From contig JAQOTA010000047.1 in the NCBI GenBank assembly GCA_029532415.1, positions 310,001 through 374,000 on the forward strand: a DNA stretch of 64,000 bases, given 5' to 3'. Under the pieces are notes generated by a model. The model was not told where the DNA came from, made no database searches, and saw only the letters and a list, made by a program, of their open reading frames with translations. Source of the DNA: Marasmius tenuissimus. Taxonomy: Eukaryota; Basidiomycota; Agaricomycetes; Agaricales; Marasmiaceae. Positions 25,801 through 42,400 of this stretch are shown in pieces (position 1 is the stretch's first letter; each line of letters begins with the position of its first letter). A program made the translations under genes and the position numbers.

Positions 25801-27211
25801 CATTCGGATTCGCGTTCACCGAAGGTTCAACTGGAGTTGTTGAAGTTGAAACCAACGGATCCTGGCAATCAACAGCTTGCGCCGTTTGGATACTCTCCGA
25901 GGCGGACATATGTGCTTCGGCTGCACGAGCCAACGATATCGTTTCTATTACACAAAAGGGCAAGATCATCAGCGAAATCAGCTTGCAAATTGGAGCCCAC
26001 ATGAGTCGATGTAGAGATGGTGTCTGATGGACTTCAATGTAACCAAGCGAAATTTCGCCGTCAGATTCCATTTACTGCTGCCGGTCCCTCCAAAGAAAAT
26101 CGCCTCTAACCCTTGTGCGTTGGTAGACGCGCGGCATGGGCTGCAAAGGTACAATCTGACAGCCCCCGTCGTCGGAAGGACCTTTTGTGAGCCTACCGGA
26201 CAGAAACACATGCGAGAATGAAACAGCATTCACCAAAGCCCTCCAGGGCCGTGAATAGCGCCACCTCCAACTTGAGATGGGACTGCAACAAAGCTGAACC
26301 ACCGGCACCGAAACCGAAGGCGGGCGGTAAAGTACGAACAATGACAGAAATAGAGCGTTGGGGCCTGCTAAAACGAAATAGCCACTCACTGATTTGTTCG
26401 GCCTCATATTTCACCCTCATCTCGCCGAGTTCTCGTTCTAGGTGCAGCGCACGGCTCCTCCATCGCACGACCTGCTCGACAACATGGTTGTCCTCTTCCG
26501 ACTGATCATCGCATGGGGGCTCCTTTTCGCTCTGGTTCCTTGCGGTGGGTTTGTCTCCTGGCCCTCCCGTTGCTGCAGCGACTGGCGGTAGAAACTTCGC
26601 CTGAAGGTCGAGGACATATGCTATCAAGATCCGGAATCATACCGGCCCGTCAGATAAGTCCCAAAAAGGCATATTTAAGTCCATGCGTAATGATAGAATT
26701 TGAAATGAAATATCGTATCGTGTGCATCAGTCAGTTCCTGAACATGAAAAATACGGAGGCAAGATCAAGGCAAGATGGAAGATGGAAGGAACGGATTGTG
26801 GCTAACACACGCCACCCTGTGGATCCTCTGAATCAAACCAAGCAGAGATGCGTGATGCAGTGGTGTAGAGGTCCACTTGTATTTGCTTGCACCAACGATG
26901 TTGATTTGGAGCCAAAGAAAGAGAAAACAGGAATGGACGTAGCAACTTACAAGCACACGACTGCCCAGAAGGTTTATGTTTCAACGCCGCCAAGGCCTGA
27001 AAAGTTGAAGCGGTTAGCGCTGATTGATCAGTTTGCGATTGGTTCAAGCAAGGACACATGGAACGGAATTTTTTTGCCTTCCAACGCCCCAACGAAAGCG
27101 AGGGACAGGGGCAATGAAAAGTACGACCAAACGATCTGAGAATGCGGAATCGGAAGATCAACGAGCCATACTTACAATGATAATCCGTAGTTTGTCTGCG
27201 TCGGTAGCCAT
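22870..27211 (-). CDS. Mei4-like meiotic recombination protein (candidate, multi-exon)
   Basis: The ATG at 27211 starts DADKLRIII, spliced (27175-26997) to ALAALKHKPSGQSCA (26996-26951) and then, after a long intron, to YVLDLQAKFLPP (from 26620). This K-L-x4-A-L-A-x2-K-x-K-P pattern, followed by a Tyr/Leu helix and the coiled coil VEQVVRWRSRALHLERELGEM, resembles the N-terminus of Mei4 (S. pombe Rec24), part of the axis complex that recruits Spo11 for meiotic DNA breaks. Downstream exons (roughly 26071-25574, 25547-24300, and up to 24297-22870) encode basic and Ser-rich linkers, then helical segments (EVLRILHDLFLVIHELLG, VRKDVLWYLCSVLHLLLP, LLREGVLDALLGLIACC), with a low-complexity Gly-rich stretch near 23450-23600. 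The stop is at 22870-22872. Joins near 26200-25960 and near 24300 are not resolved. The assignment is inference from the N-terminus; it may be another helical coiled-coil protein. Confidence 0.5.
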
Positions 27212-29008
27212 TGTCCGGTTTGATTACTGTACAGTGCGAAGATAAGGACAATTGCTATGAAGAACAGCGGCTTGTGCAAGCGAGCTGCGCAGGGCTAAGC
27301 TGACCGCGTCGCCGATGGGATGGACGCGAGAACTCGGAACCGGACACGCTCGGACACGTCGGTGAACACGTCGGATTCATCACGTGCATTTTATCTGCAC
27401 CGTCGGTACGGAAACCACTAGCCTGAAGCAGTAGCCTGCTTGAGCCCCCCTAGATTGAGCTGTCAGTGTCAAGTTTGGGGCAACGGACTGACATTAGTCG
27501 ACTACGATTGGTTGGCGCCACAGGTTTTCTCGCGTGAAGGAAGGAGCCAAGGAATAGCCTGAACCGGGCTCATGATTTTCATGAAAATCCTTGACCACCG
27601 GACATTTCTCAAGATGGCCGACCCCGAACCTGACATAAGCTGCGCATGTTACAGCTCGAATATGGTTATGAACATTACACGGTATTGGACTACATTAGAC
27701 TACATTCGAAGGTATACGAAGATACAGTCACCAGTGACAGTCGGCCTTGCGGGGGGACTGCGGGGGGACGCGAGATGGAAACGGAGGAGTGAACGATCCT
27801 GAATAATCGTACGTATGTCCATTAGAAATCACGAAGTAGGGACCCACCGAAGACCCATGGCCTTTCCAGAAGGACCTCGATTATCAGTGGAAGCATCATG
27901 AACCCAGGTCAATCAATGGCAACCACAAGAACTAACAATTAAGCGATATCGATGTTGACCATCTGAACACGAACATGATGCACATAGAAGATCACGGAAC
28001 GACAGAAGGTGTGGTTGAGTATGGTTCGCTTGCATTCCCAGCGAGAAGGAAGCGGCAGCATGACAGACCAGGTCCTGAATAGTTCGGCGGCCTTTCCTCA
28101 CCGGACCGTCGTATTGCGATCCCAGTTCGAATGACTGTACAGTGTGGTGTGCTGTCCATCTCGTGCCAGAGTGCAACCTAAGGTAACCAGCTTCCAAGGA
28201 CAGGGTAAGACGGCAGACGGCAGACTGAGTGCGTTCCTGGTAAAGCGATTGGCGAGTTGAGACATGCTGGTCTCCTGAGAATCTCCGGACATGTATTGGG
28301 CGATATGCCAAAGCGTTGGCGGGTCAATGTAAGGGCAAAAGGCCCCGAACATCCAGTCAGCAGAGTTTTTTTCCGGCAGAGGTTGAGGCATTGCTAGTCA
28401 AACAAGTGGATATTGAGAGGAAACTCCAAAGGTCTGCCAGCCCGGCCAAAGAGCACGCTTGTTCTTTAGCCATTCGCCGCCTAGAGATTCTGATTACTGA
28501 GAGATTGAGTCGTGAGGTTCACATCTGCTCGCTTCTGATTTGGGTCCGAGCGTACCTGTCTCCTGGATCCCCAGGGTGAGCTTCAACAAACGATGCGGTG
28601 GAGTTCCAGACCACCTCCCAAGCCTGATCCCTTTTACGACCAAGGACTCCCCAGTACCAGACGAGCCCTGGACAAGATGGCAGATGCGTCCCGAATAGAA
28701 AGGGTAGCATACTGATGATTCGAGGAGAAAACGTGATGTATCAGCTGCAGCTCGATTCCACTGGCAAGGAGACGACGACTCTGAGGAAAAGAGATTCGCT
28801 TGGTAGTAAAGGGAAAGAGGGAAATATGTATGGGTCCGAAAAAGGAAAGAAAACTTTCTGAAAAGTAATTGCCGGCCAAGAGGCGCAGCGGCAAATGAGT
28901 CTTGTTTCTTGTTTCTTTGTTTCCAATCTCTGTCATTTCCACCACTCTCAAGTTTATTCGAGTCTAGCTAACTGAGAGGAACGCAAGTACTAGTCAGTCT
29001 TCGTAAAC
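27212..29008. other. intergenic, no convincing gene
   Basis: 1.8 kb between the Mei4-like gene and FBX1, which point away from each other. ORFs of 97-132 codons (27913-28391, -) and 87 codons (28316-28579, +, helical and charged) have no family motif. A short tandem of GGACTACATT-like units lies near 27687-27710. Confidence 0.5.
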
Positions 29009-30745
29009 ATGGTGCGTGACTGAGCTTCCTCCCCTTTCCTGTGCTTAAATTCCCAAAAGGATTCAACAACGGACTCGAGATCTTATGCGACAGGCCACCG
29101 TTGTGTTCAGTGCGGACATGAAGTCGAGTTACAAAGGAGCGATCATACTCAGACTTCTCAGCTCCTCGATAGATTCTCCAAAGATAATGAACATCCTTCA
29201 CCTTCTCAGCTCGAAGCTCTTCGGAATGAGTACGAAGAAACCTTCCTAGTTGACGGGGCCCTCGACAACACGATCCAACACTTGCAGGCCAGTTTGGAGG
29301 ACGCAAAGCGTCAGAGTGGCATCCTGAAAACACGCCTTACCGCATATAAGTCGGCGATGAACCCTATCCGTCGCCTTCCAAATGAAATCGTGGGATACAT
29401 CTTCAGACTGAGTGTTGATGCGGATGTTGATCCCACGACGCTGATGAGCCGCCTCGACCGTAATCAGCTTTTCCCTTCCACGCTCGATACGAAGCGACTA
29501 CCGTGGACTCTGGGGCAGGTCTGTCGTCGATGGAGACATTTGGCACTCTCACTTCCCAATCTTTGGACCACAATCGATATCAATTGGGATGGCAATCTTA
29601 TGGGCGAAAGAGCTCGTCCGTTCTTAGAACGCCGTCTTTCTTTACTACTGCAGCGTTCATCCGACCGACCGTTGTCTATATCGTGGTATCAAGGCTCCTG
29701 CCCAGATAGGGTTCCTCTTTCTATGTTATGTTCTGTGTCGTTTCGGTGGAAGGCGGCCACCATCCGTACAGGAACAAAGGGTCTTCGGCAGCTCTCCGTT
29801 TACAGTGGGTTATTCTCCAACCTGGTTCGTCTCCATCTACATTTCGAGGAAGGCATGCTTTCAGAACCGGGTGAAAGGGATGCTCCCTTTTCAACTTTCA
29901 GCACTGCGCCTGCTTTGCGGGAGCTCTCCCTCTCCGGCAATGATGATTCAATTTCACATCGTCTGAACACGCAAATACCTTGGCACCAAATAACCAGGTT
30001 CAGCGTGAAGGATTTCTCACCTATCAACATTCGCACCATCTTGCCTCTTTTGGCGAACGTTGAAGAATGCATTCTTGACTCCTTCGACCTCAGCGGCGGT
30101 TCATTATATCCGACGATACTTCCCCGCCTTCACTTACTCGATGTTTATCCACCGACTGTCGACGCGGCCGTATCATTCTTCCAGTCGCTTACACTTCCGA
30201 AGTTGAGGTCAGTGGAGCTTGGAACCTTTGATGGGAACACAGGCATCGCGGATTCCTTTGTTGAACTGCTGGAAAGATCGTCCTGCCAACTTGAGAAGGC
30301 GTCTCTCTATTATCTGGACGAGGCTGACCTCGTCAGAGTCCTTCAAAGTCCAAGAATGCACCACGTCAGTACCATGGACCTCTGTGGTTCATATCTTGAC
30401 GATGGTAGCAGACCCCACTACGATGGCGTCTCTGACGAAGTGCTTCACATACTCTCACTTCCTCTTCCAAATGATGACCGACATATGATCCTCCCCCACC
30501 TTCGATCATTGACCCTATCGGGAAGCACGCAATGGACGGACGCAGCGCTGGTCAAAATGCTTGCATCTCGAAGGCGTATTGACCATCTTTCGACCGGCAG
30601 TGTGTCACGTTTGGAGAAAGTGGGGCTAGATCTCGAGGGCGAGGATTATAAGGAGCTTATTAAGGACGAGTGGGCTCGCACGCTGCTTGATACACTACGA
30701 GAAGAAGGACTGGGTGTGTTCAACGGCGCCAACGACGATGCATGA
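29009..30745 (+). CDS. F-box-like protein FBX1
   Basis: F-box proteins give substrate choice to SCF ubiquitin ligases. Exon 1 is just the ATG (29009-29011). A 48-nt intron (29012-29059, GTGCGT...AAAAG) leads to one long exon (29060-30745), 562 residues in all. The joined start gives a CVQCG motif near residue 16, then a coiled coil ending DAKRQSGILKTRLTAYKSAMN, the F-box-like core NPIRRLPNEIVGYIFRLSV, and GQVCRRWRHLALSLPNLW. The remaining ~350 residues are a leucine-rich helical/strand region as in other fungal F-box proteins. The reading frame is intact. It is closest to FBX2, 440 bp downstream on the same strand, so the pair is a tandem duplication. Without the intron the first ATG in frame would delete the CxxC motif. 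Confidence 0.85.
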
Positions 30746-31186
30746 TAGTCTTACTACGCTGTGGAGGATGATGTTGCGTGGTAGACAGACTAATTGTTTC
30801 TTTCTGTGTCGCCCGATATAGTTCTGCCCAATGATCAGGCATGTGCGCCGGTAACAAGTAGTCTTGATAGGTCGTTCCGGGCATCAAGCCAACCTTCAAA
30901 AGCCCGCATGTTTATGAGCGCTTTTACCGAAGGAACTTAGAAAATCGTCGTGGTCATCGACGTACAGGATATTGCATTCATAGTCTCTCAGTCTATATTA
31001 CATAGTAGGACTATTCTGATTGAGATGTTCTCAATTGAGTGTCGATCTGTCGGTGTGTACATATACGCGCCATTTCCAGGAGCGCGGCAAAAGGGCGGCA
31101 AACAACTCTTTGTCCATCTCCACCACCAAGTATCGTTGGGAGTTCGGACTGAGAGTAATAGCTCAAGGGATAGCTAGTGGTGTTTT
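30746..31186. other. intergenic between FBX1 and FBX2
   Basis: 440 bp holding the FBX1 3' region and the FBX2 promoter. No other feature is seen. Confidence 0.5.
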
Positions 31187-32989
31187 ATGGTGCGTTCATG
31201 GACTTTATATCTCCGTCTTCTCTTTCTGATTTTGCGAAAGGACCCAAATATCAGCTCGATGACACCTAGTACCACTACTACCACGACACAATGCTACTGT
31301 GTTCAATGTGGAATCAATCTGAACCAACAAAGACGCGATCCTGCTCGGTCTTTGGATCTTCTTGAAGTTTTGTCCACAATCAATGATCCCCCTCCAGCCA
31401 CACAGCACGCAAGCCTCCGAAAAGAATATGAAGAAACTTCCCTCGCTGATGCAGCTCTCGATACTGATATCGAGCGATTGCAGGTCACTCTGGATGAAGC
31501 GAAACGTCAGAGTGCTATGCTCAAAGCATGCCTACCAGCCTATAAGCTCGTTCTAAACCCTATTCGCTATCTCCCGATCGAGATTTTGGGAAATATCTTC
31601 AGACTGTGTGTCGATGAAGACGTGGATCTTCCAACACGCATGACCCGCCTTCATCAGAACCCGTCTTATCTCCCAACTCTTGATACCGCGCAGTCGCCGT
31701 GGACCTTGGGACAGGTCTGTCGTCGATGGAGGGAATTGGTCATTTCGCTTCCTGACCTTTGGACCGCTGTCGACATCAATTGGGATAGCGACTACGTGGG
31801 GGAAAGAACCCGTTTGCTCATAGAACGCCGCGTTTCCTTGCTACTGCAGCGGTCGCTTGACCGGTCGTTATATATATCTTGGCACCAGGATTCTTGCCAA
31901 GACAGGATTCTATCTATGTTATGCTCAAGGTCGTTCCAGTGGAGAGCGGCTACAATACGTACAGGATTAAAAGGCCTTCGACACCTTTCAGCGTACAGTG
32001 GTCTGTTTCCCGGACTGTCTGAACTTCATCTTCACTTCGAGCAGGACGAGTGGGAAGAACAGGATGAAACAGATGATGCATTTTCCGTCTTTCGCGATAC
32101 TCCTGCCTTATGTGTCCTCACTCTCTCCGGCGACACTCTCATATCGAGCCGCCTCAAGAGGCAATTTCCTTGGGAACAAATCACCAGGTTCAACGTGAAA
32201 GGATACTCGTACTACGACGCGGAAGTTTCGATCAATGTTCACGACATCCTTGACCTCCTGGTGAATGTCGAGGAATGCTTTCTTGACTACTTCAGCTTTG
32301 GGGACCACCCACTCAGTAACCGAATAACCCTTTTCAAACTTCATTCATTCGGCATCCTCTCGCCGAGTAATGTTGACGCTGTCCCCATTTTTCAATCACT
32401 CACGCTTCCGAAACTCAACTCCATGATGGTGGGAGATTCCGACTTGGACTATGATCCCAGGTTTACAGAGTCATTGATCCAGCTTCTCACACTATCGGGA
32501 TGCCAACTTGAAAAGGCCACTTTCTATCATTTACACGAACTCGACCTGATCGATATTCTCCAGAGTCCCGTTATGCAGAGCATCCACACTCTCAGCCTTC
32601 GTGGGACATTAAAGTTCCCACCATCATCAGAAGATGGTATCACTTCGCCTGGCCTGGAATACTATGGCGTGTCTGACGAGGTGCTCTGCGCACTGACACT
32701 TCCGCTTCCAGATGAAAACCTGGATAATCTAGTTCTTCCTCGACTCCGATCTATTACGGTGTCAGGAGATACGCAGTGGACGGACGCGACATTGGTTAAA
32801 ATGCTCGCATCTCGAGCGCGTATTGACCATCTCGCGGTGGGTAGCACGACGCGCCTGGAAGAGATAGGGTTAGACATTGGGGTTGAAGGGTTTGGTGGGC
32901 GAAGGGGACTGATTAAGGACGAGTGGGCCAGTGACATGCTTGATGCGTTGGAAGGAGAGGGGCTTGTTGTGTTTGATGGCAATGCATGA
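31187..32989 (+). CDS. F-box-like protein FBX2
   Basis: Tandem paralog of FBX1 with the same plan. The ATG (31187-31189) is followed at once by a 51-nt intron (31190-31240, GTGCGT...GCGAAAG), then one exon to the TGA at 32987-32989; the spliced product is 583 residues. A CVQCG motif lies near residue 21 after a Thr-rich start, followed by the coiled coil, F-box-like NPIRYLPIEILGNIFRLCV, and GQVCRRWRELVISLPDLW. Because the intron is 51 nt with no stop, the unspliced message is also open and would add a hydrophobic segment (LYLRLLFLIL). An internal ATG (31259) could also serve. Likely an SCF substrate adaptor; target unknown. Confidence 0.85.
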   Translation: MVRSWTLYLRLLFLILRKDPNISSMTPSTTTTTTQCYCVQCGINLNQQRRDPARSLDLLEVLSTINDPPPATQHASLRKEYEETSLADAALDTDIERLQVTLDEAKRQSAMLKACLPAYKLVLNPIRYLPIEILGNIFRLCVDEDVDLPTRMTRLHQNPSYLPTLDTAQSPWTLGQVCRRWRELVISLPDLWTAVDINWDSDYVGERTRLLIERRVSLLLQRSLDRSLYISWHQDSCQDRILSMLCSRSFQWRAATIRTGLKGLRHLSAYSGLFPGLSELHLHFEQDEWEEQDETDDAFSVFRDTPALCVLTLSGDTLISSRLKRQFPWEQITRFNVKGYSYYDAEVSINVHDILDLLVNVEECFLDYFSFGDHPLSNRITLFKLHSFGILSPSNVDAVPIFQSLTLPKLNSMMVGDSDLDYDPRFTESLIQLLTLSGCQLEKATFYHLHELDLIDILQSPVMQSIHTLSLRGTLKFPPSSEDGITSPGLEYYGVSDEVLCALTLPLPDENLDNLVLPRLRSITVSGDTQWTDATLVKMLASRARIDHLAVGSTTRLEEIGLDIGVEGFGGRRGLIKDEWASDMLDALEGEGLVVFDGNA

Positions 32990-33280
32990 GAAGTAGTTAA
33001 CGGACAGCATGTTTTCTTCTCCCATCCTTTCCAGTAAATTTAGCACTCGCCGATAGTTTTTGCGTCCTTTGTTTCCCTCATGTTGTCGTCAATAGCCATG
33101 ATCGTGCAAACCATGCATGGTTTTGTTCCTTCCTACTGAGTGCTAGTAACGGTTTCACGGTCGGAGTCAACCAGCGGGGCGCCTATATGGCGCTTGTCGG
33201 TCTGCAAAGCGTGACTCAACGTGACCACCAACTTTCCACCTGCAGGCCAGAGTACGGGCTTTGGAACTACGCCCACCAAC

Positions 33281-38187
<4,907 letters not shown>

Positions 38188-38485
38188 ATTTAGACGTGTC
38201 GATGTTTAGTGTATAACAGTATTTAATTGGATTGTAGTTGTGGAGATGTTTTCGGACATTCTTCGGGGAGAGGGAGAGGTGTTTGGGGGGTAATTTGACG
38301 CCCCCACGATGATGTAGTGTCTTGTGGACGATGTCAGCTGAAAGTATGGCTTCAGGGTCGATCAAACGAACGATGCTGGTATCCCGACTCACCTGACTGC
38401 ATGAACCTCGTGAAGCACCATAAATACAGCTCTCAGCATCTCTGAAGGTCCCCCAGGTTCATTTCGGAACGACCATCTGGACCCG

Positions 38486-41400
38486 ATGAACCAAAATCTT
38501 CTTCGCCTGCTCGTCTTTGTGACGACTGCCAGCTATGCATTCGCTGCAAACGATCCATTCGATCCGCTGGACTACGTGAATCTCTTCATTGGCACTGTAG
38601 CAGGCGGACACACCTTTCCAGGTACGTCCTTTCCACCTTCTCTCGCTTGAAATCAACTTCATAGTTTGACTCTAGGAGCAACAATCCCCCACGGTATGGT
38701 CAAACCTGGAATGGACACCGATTCCCCAGGAAATGCAAGTCCATCTTCACTCTCAACACATGAAGAAGAAAAAAACGACGTGTCTGACGCGTCCTTTAGC
38801 ATGCAGGATACGATGGAGACCCACAATACAACGTAACTGGCTTCTCCCAGCTGCATCAGGAAGGAACAGGCGGCGTATGTCCATCGTAGTCCTCCTCCAC
38901 CTTCGCCTTCATTCACCTCTTTCGCTTCTACATAGGCCGTACCTCTGTCAAACTTCAAGCTCTTCCCCATCCTCAACTGTACGGCTTTCGAACAATGTCT
39001 CACCACCATCGCATCTCGGAAAATTCCAAGAAATATCTTACCAGATGGTAAGTACATAACCCCAATCCGTCATCAACCATCAAATCCAAGCATTTACCAC
39101 GCGCCCCTCAGGCTCACCCGACGACTTTGCCTCCCCCGGCTACTTTTCTACAAACCTCTCAAACGCCATTCGCGTCGAACTCACTTCCACAAGACGTACA
39201 GCCCTCCACCGATACACGTTCCCAGCCGAATCGACCACCCCTCGGATTCTCCTGGACGTAACGAACGATGGACAGATCAGTGGGGTCAACCCCGAAATGA
39301 CGATCGACCCTGAAACGGGTCGGATGACTGGTGAGTTCCAAAACTCCAGTATCGTTCGTTCTTTTTTGCTCATCGTATGTATGTATAGCAAGTGGAAACT
39401 ACGCAGCCTCCTTCGGCCCTGACAGATACAACGCATACACATGTGTCGATTTCAAAGGCGACGGATACGACTTTGACGGTCCTGTCGAGTATGGTCCTTA
39501 CAAGATCAACTATCCTGATCTCTGGGGGACGGATTTACATCAACATTATTATAGTGCGTTCCTCCCTACCCCCCTCTCCCTTCTCCCCCTTCCTTCACTA
39601 TTCTTACTCACTCACTCACCCTCCCCCCCTCCACCACAAGGCTGGGGCTCCGAACACGGCGGTCTCCTCGGTTTCCCTCCCAACCCCAACTCGACCTCAA
39701 CCTCGATCCTCGCACGCGTTGGCGTATCCCTCATCTCCACGGAGCAAGCATGCGCAAACGCAGAAGAAGAAATCCCAGATTGGGATTTCAATCGTGTCGT
39801 GAGGGATAGTGAAGACCGGTGGAGGGATATTTTGGGGAGGGTCAATGTGGATGGGGAAGGGGTGGATAGGGATATGGTGGTTTTGTTGTATTCGTCGGTG
39901 AGAAGGGATTTTTTTTTGGTGCTGGTTAATTTTTTGGGCTTGATTTTGATTTTCGTTTTTGGGGGGCAGCTGTATAGGACGCATCTGCTTCCTGCTGATT
40001 GTGAGTTCGAGTACGAGTTTGAGTGTTATCCTACCCCTTCAGGCTCACTCATCCCATCCTTCACCACCACCACCACCACCATCGTAGTCACCGGAGAGAA
40101 CCCAAACTGGGAATCTTCCGAGCCGTATTACGACTCGTACTACTGCAACGTGAGTTTTTCGTCGTTCTCGTTTTTTCGAGTAACAGAATCTGACCCCCGC
40201 CCCTTCCAGTGGGACACCTACCGAACCCTCTTCCCCCTCATGTCCCTCCACGACCCAACCACCTTTGCTCGAATCGTACGAGGCATGATCGATATCCAAA
40301 AACACGAAGGCTGGTTACCCGAGTGTCGGGAGATGGGTACGAAACAGTACGTCCCCACCCCATCCCATCCCATCCATTATCTTCTGATCACGAATCGGAA
40401 TATTAGGTTCATTCAAGGTGGAAGTCGTAAGTCCTCCTTCTCTTTCTCTGTTTCCCTTTTCGGAGGAAGACTCAAGTCCTGAAAAAACCCGTTCCCGCTT
40501 AGACGGCGACCCAATCCTCGCCGAATTCTACGTCAAGTACGGTTTTTTCTTCTCTCCTCTCCCCGCTCCTCACCCGCACCCTACCAAACTCAACTCATCC
40601 CCTTGCCCAGATACCAAAACCACACCACCCAACTCGACGTATCCCCCTCCGACCTCTACACAGCTCTCCTCGCCGACGCAGAAACTACACCTCCGAATTG
40701 GAACGTTCAAGGCCGACAAGCGGATGTTTGGAAGGAGAAGGGTACGCATCATATACGTATTTCTCCTTTGTAGTCGACGCTCACGGTGACGGTGAACAGG
40801 GTACATCCCCTCGGATACGACGTACCGTGGGGGGGCTAATACGAAGCAGGTTTCTAGGTCTGTTGAGGTTCGTTCGGGCTTTTTTTTTGGGGGGGGGGGA
40901 AGGGGGGGTCTGAGACTGACGCCGACAACAGTATGCGTTTAACGATTTTACGATTTCGCAAGTTGCAAAGTTGCTCGGGAAGACGGAGGACGCTGCCAAG
41001 GTATGTGTATGTGTGTATGAAAGCGATACGGACGAGGGATCTAATCGAACGAACGAAAAACAGTACGCCCAACGAGCAACAAACTATATAAACTCATGGA
41101 ACCCCTCCGTAGTCGTCCCCGATGCACCCCACATCGTCGGGTTCATGCAGGTATCCTTCTTTTCACTTCTCTTCTCTTCTCTCCGGGAACCACAAAACTC
41201 AAAAAAAAAAAAAACAACTCAACTAGCCAAAATTCGCAAACGGAACATGGAACTACACCGACCCCCGACACTGTAGCGTTCACGACCCGCTCCAAGCGAC
41301 GTGTTTCCTAAACGCGATTCGGAGGGATGGGTTTTATGAGTCTTCGCCTATCGTCGTGAGTTTTCTTCGTTTCCGAATGTGTGTTTTTTTACTCCCCTCC

Positions 41401-42400
41401 CTTCCCCTCCCCGCCCCCCTATAGTACTCTCAGGTACGCATCGTGTAGAGCCCCTAACCCCAATCTGACGGTGACACGCCGGAAAAAGTACGTTCCACAA
41501 GATACTGCGAAGCTTATCGAGTTGCAAGGTGGGAATGAAAAGTTTGTGGAGAGGTTGGATTGGATTTTTGAGCATGTGAGTTGTTCTTTTCCCTTTTCCT
41601 CCTCTCCTCTTCCCTTCCCTCCCCTCCTCCTCCCTTCCCTCCTCCTTCTCCCCTTCCCCACCTCCCTTCCCCGACTGACGCCGGAGATTGTAGGACTACT
41701 TCGACTCGACAAACGAACCATCCCAACAAATCCCTTACATGTACCACTACGCCAACCTCCCAGGTCGTTCTGCAGAACGCGTGAGAGAGACGATCGGGAA
41801 GGGGTTCAATACGTCCGTGAATGGGTTGCCTGGGAACGATGGTGCGTGTCTTTCTTTGTTTCCTTCCTTCAACCTTCACTCCAACTCACCCGTCCGCTTG
41901 AATTGTAGATTCTGGTACGACCTCCCCCCCTCGTAATGGGACTAAGACTAACCTCAGCCCTCGATTCTAGGCGCAATGGCGAGCTACGTCTTCTTCTACC
42001 TCGCAGGCCTCTACCCACTCCCCGGAACCCGACAGTTCCTCCTCTCCTCTCCTTATTTTCCGTCTATATCGATTCGGAATCCGTTTTTGAATGCGACGGT
42101 TACGGTTGAGAGTGTCAATTTTGGGAGTGGTATCTATGTCAAGGTGAGTCCTAGTACTCCCTACCCCCCCAACGCTACGGATTACAACTGACGCTGACGT
42201 TCCCTCCGCAGAGCGTAACAGTCGACGGTAAACCTTACAAATCGAATTGTTATCTCGAATGGGAAGACGTATTCACGAAAACGACCAAAGTGGTGTTGGA
42301 GCTTACGGACGAGAAGGAGGGTGTTACGTGTGGTGAGGGGGAGGGGGCGTTGCCTCCGTCGTTGTCTACTGGGGGTATGATTGATGAGTGCTCGACATAG
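38486..42400 (+). CDS. secreted GH92 alpha-1,2-mannosidase
   Basis: GH92 enzymes trim alpha-mannose from N-glycans or cell-wall mannan using Ca2+. The ATG at 38486 opens a signal peptide (MNQNLLRLLVFVTTASYAFA). Family motifs in order: YVNLFIGTVAGGHTFPG, IPHGMVKPGMDTDSPGN|HAGYDGDP, TGFSQLHQEGTGG, LYRTHLLP, ENPNWESSEPYYDSYYCN, WDTYRTLFPLMSLHDP, GWLPECR, DGDPILAEFYVKY, and the catalytic GNDDSGAMASYVFFYLAGLYPL. The stop is TAG at 42398-42400. It has about 15 short introns. Two are unusual: a GC-AG intron at 38735-38799, and a pair flanking a 6-nt microexon (41909-41914) that supplies D-S of GNDDSG. Some introns carry poly-pyrimidine (41582-41690) or poly-G (about 40888-40909) tracts. A possible core promoter element CATAAATA lies about 65 bp upstream of the ATG. 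Confidence 0.93.
41909..41914 (+). other. 6-nt microexon of the GH92 gene
   Basis: Flanked by introns 41842-41908 (GTGCGT...TAG) and 41915-41970 (GTACGA...TAG, with a CTAAC branch point). Inclusion gives GN-D-D-S-G-A-M, the conserved GH92 active-site motif. Skipping the six bases keeps the frame but removes Asp-Ser. Confidence 0.75.
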
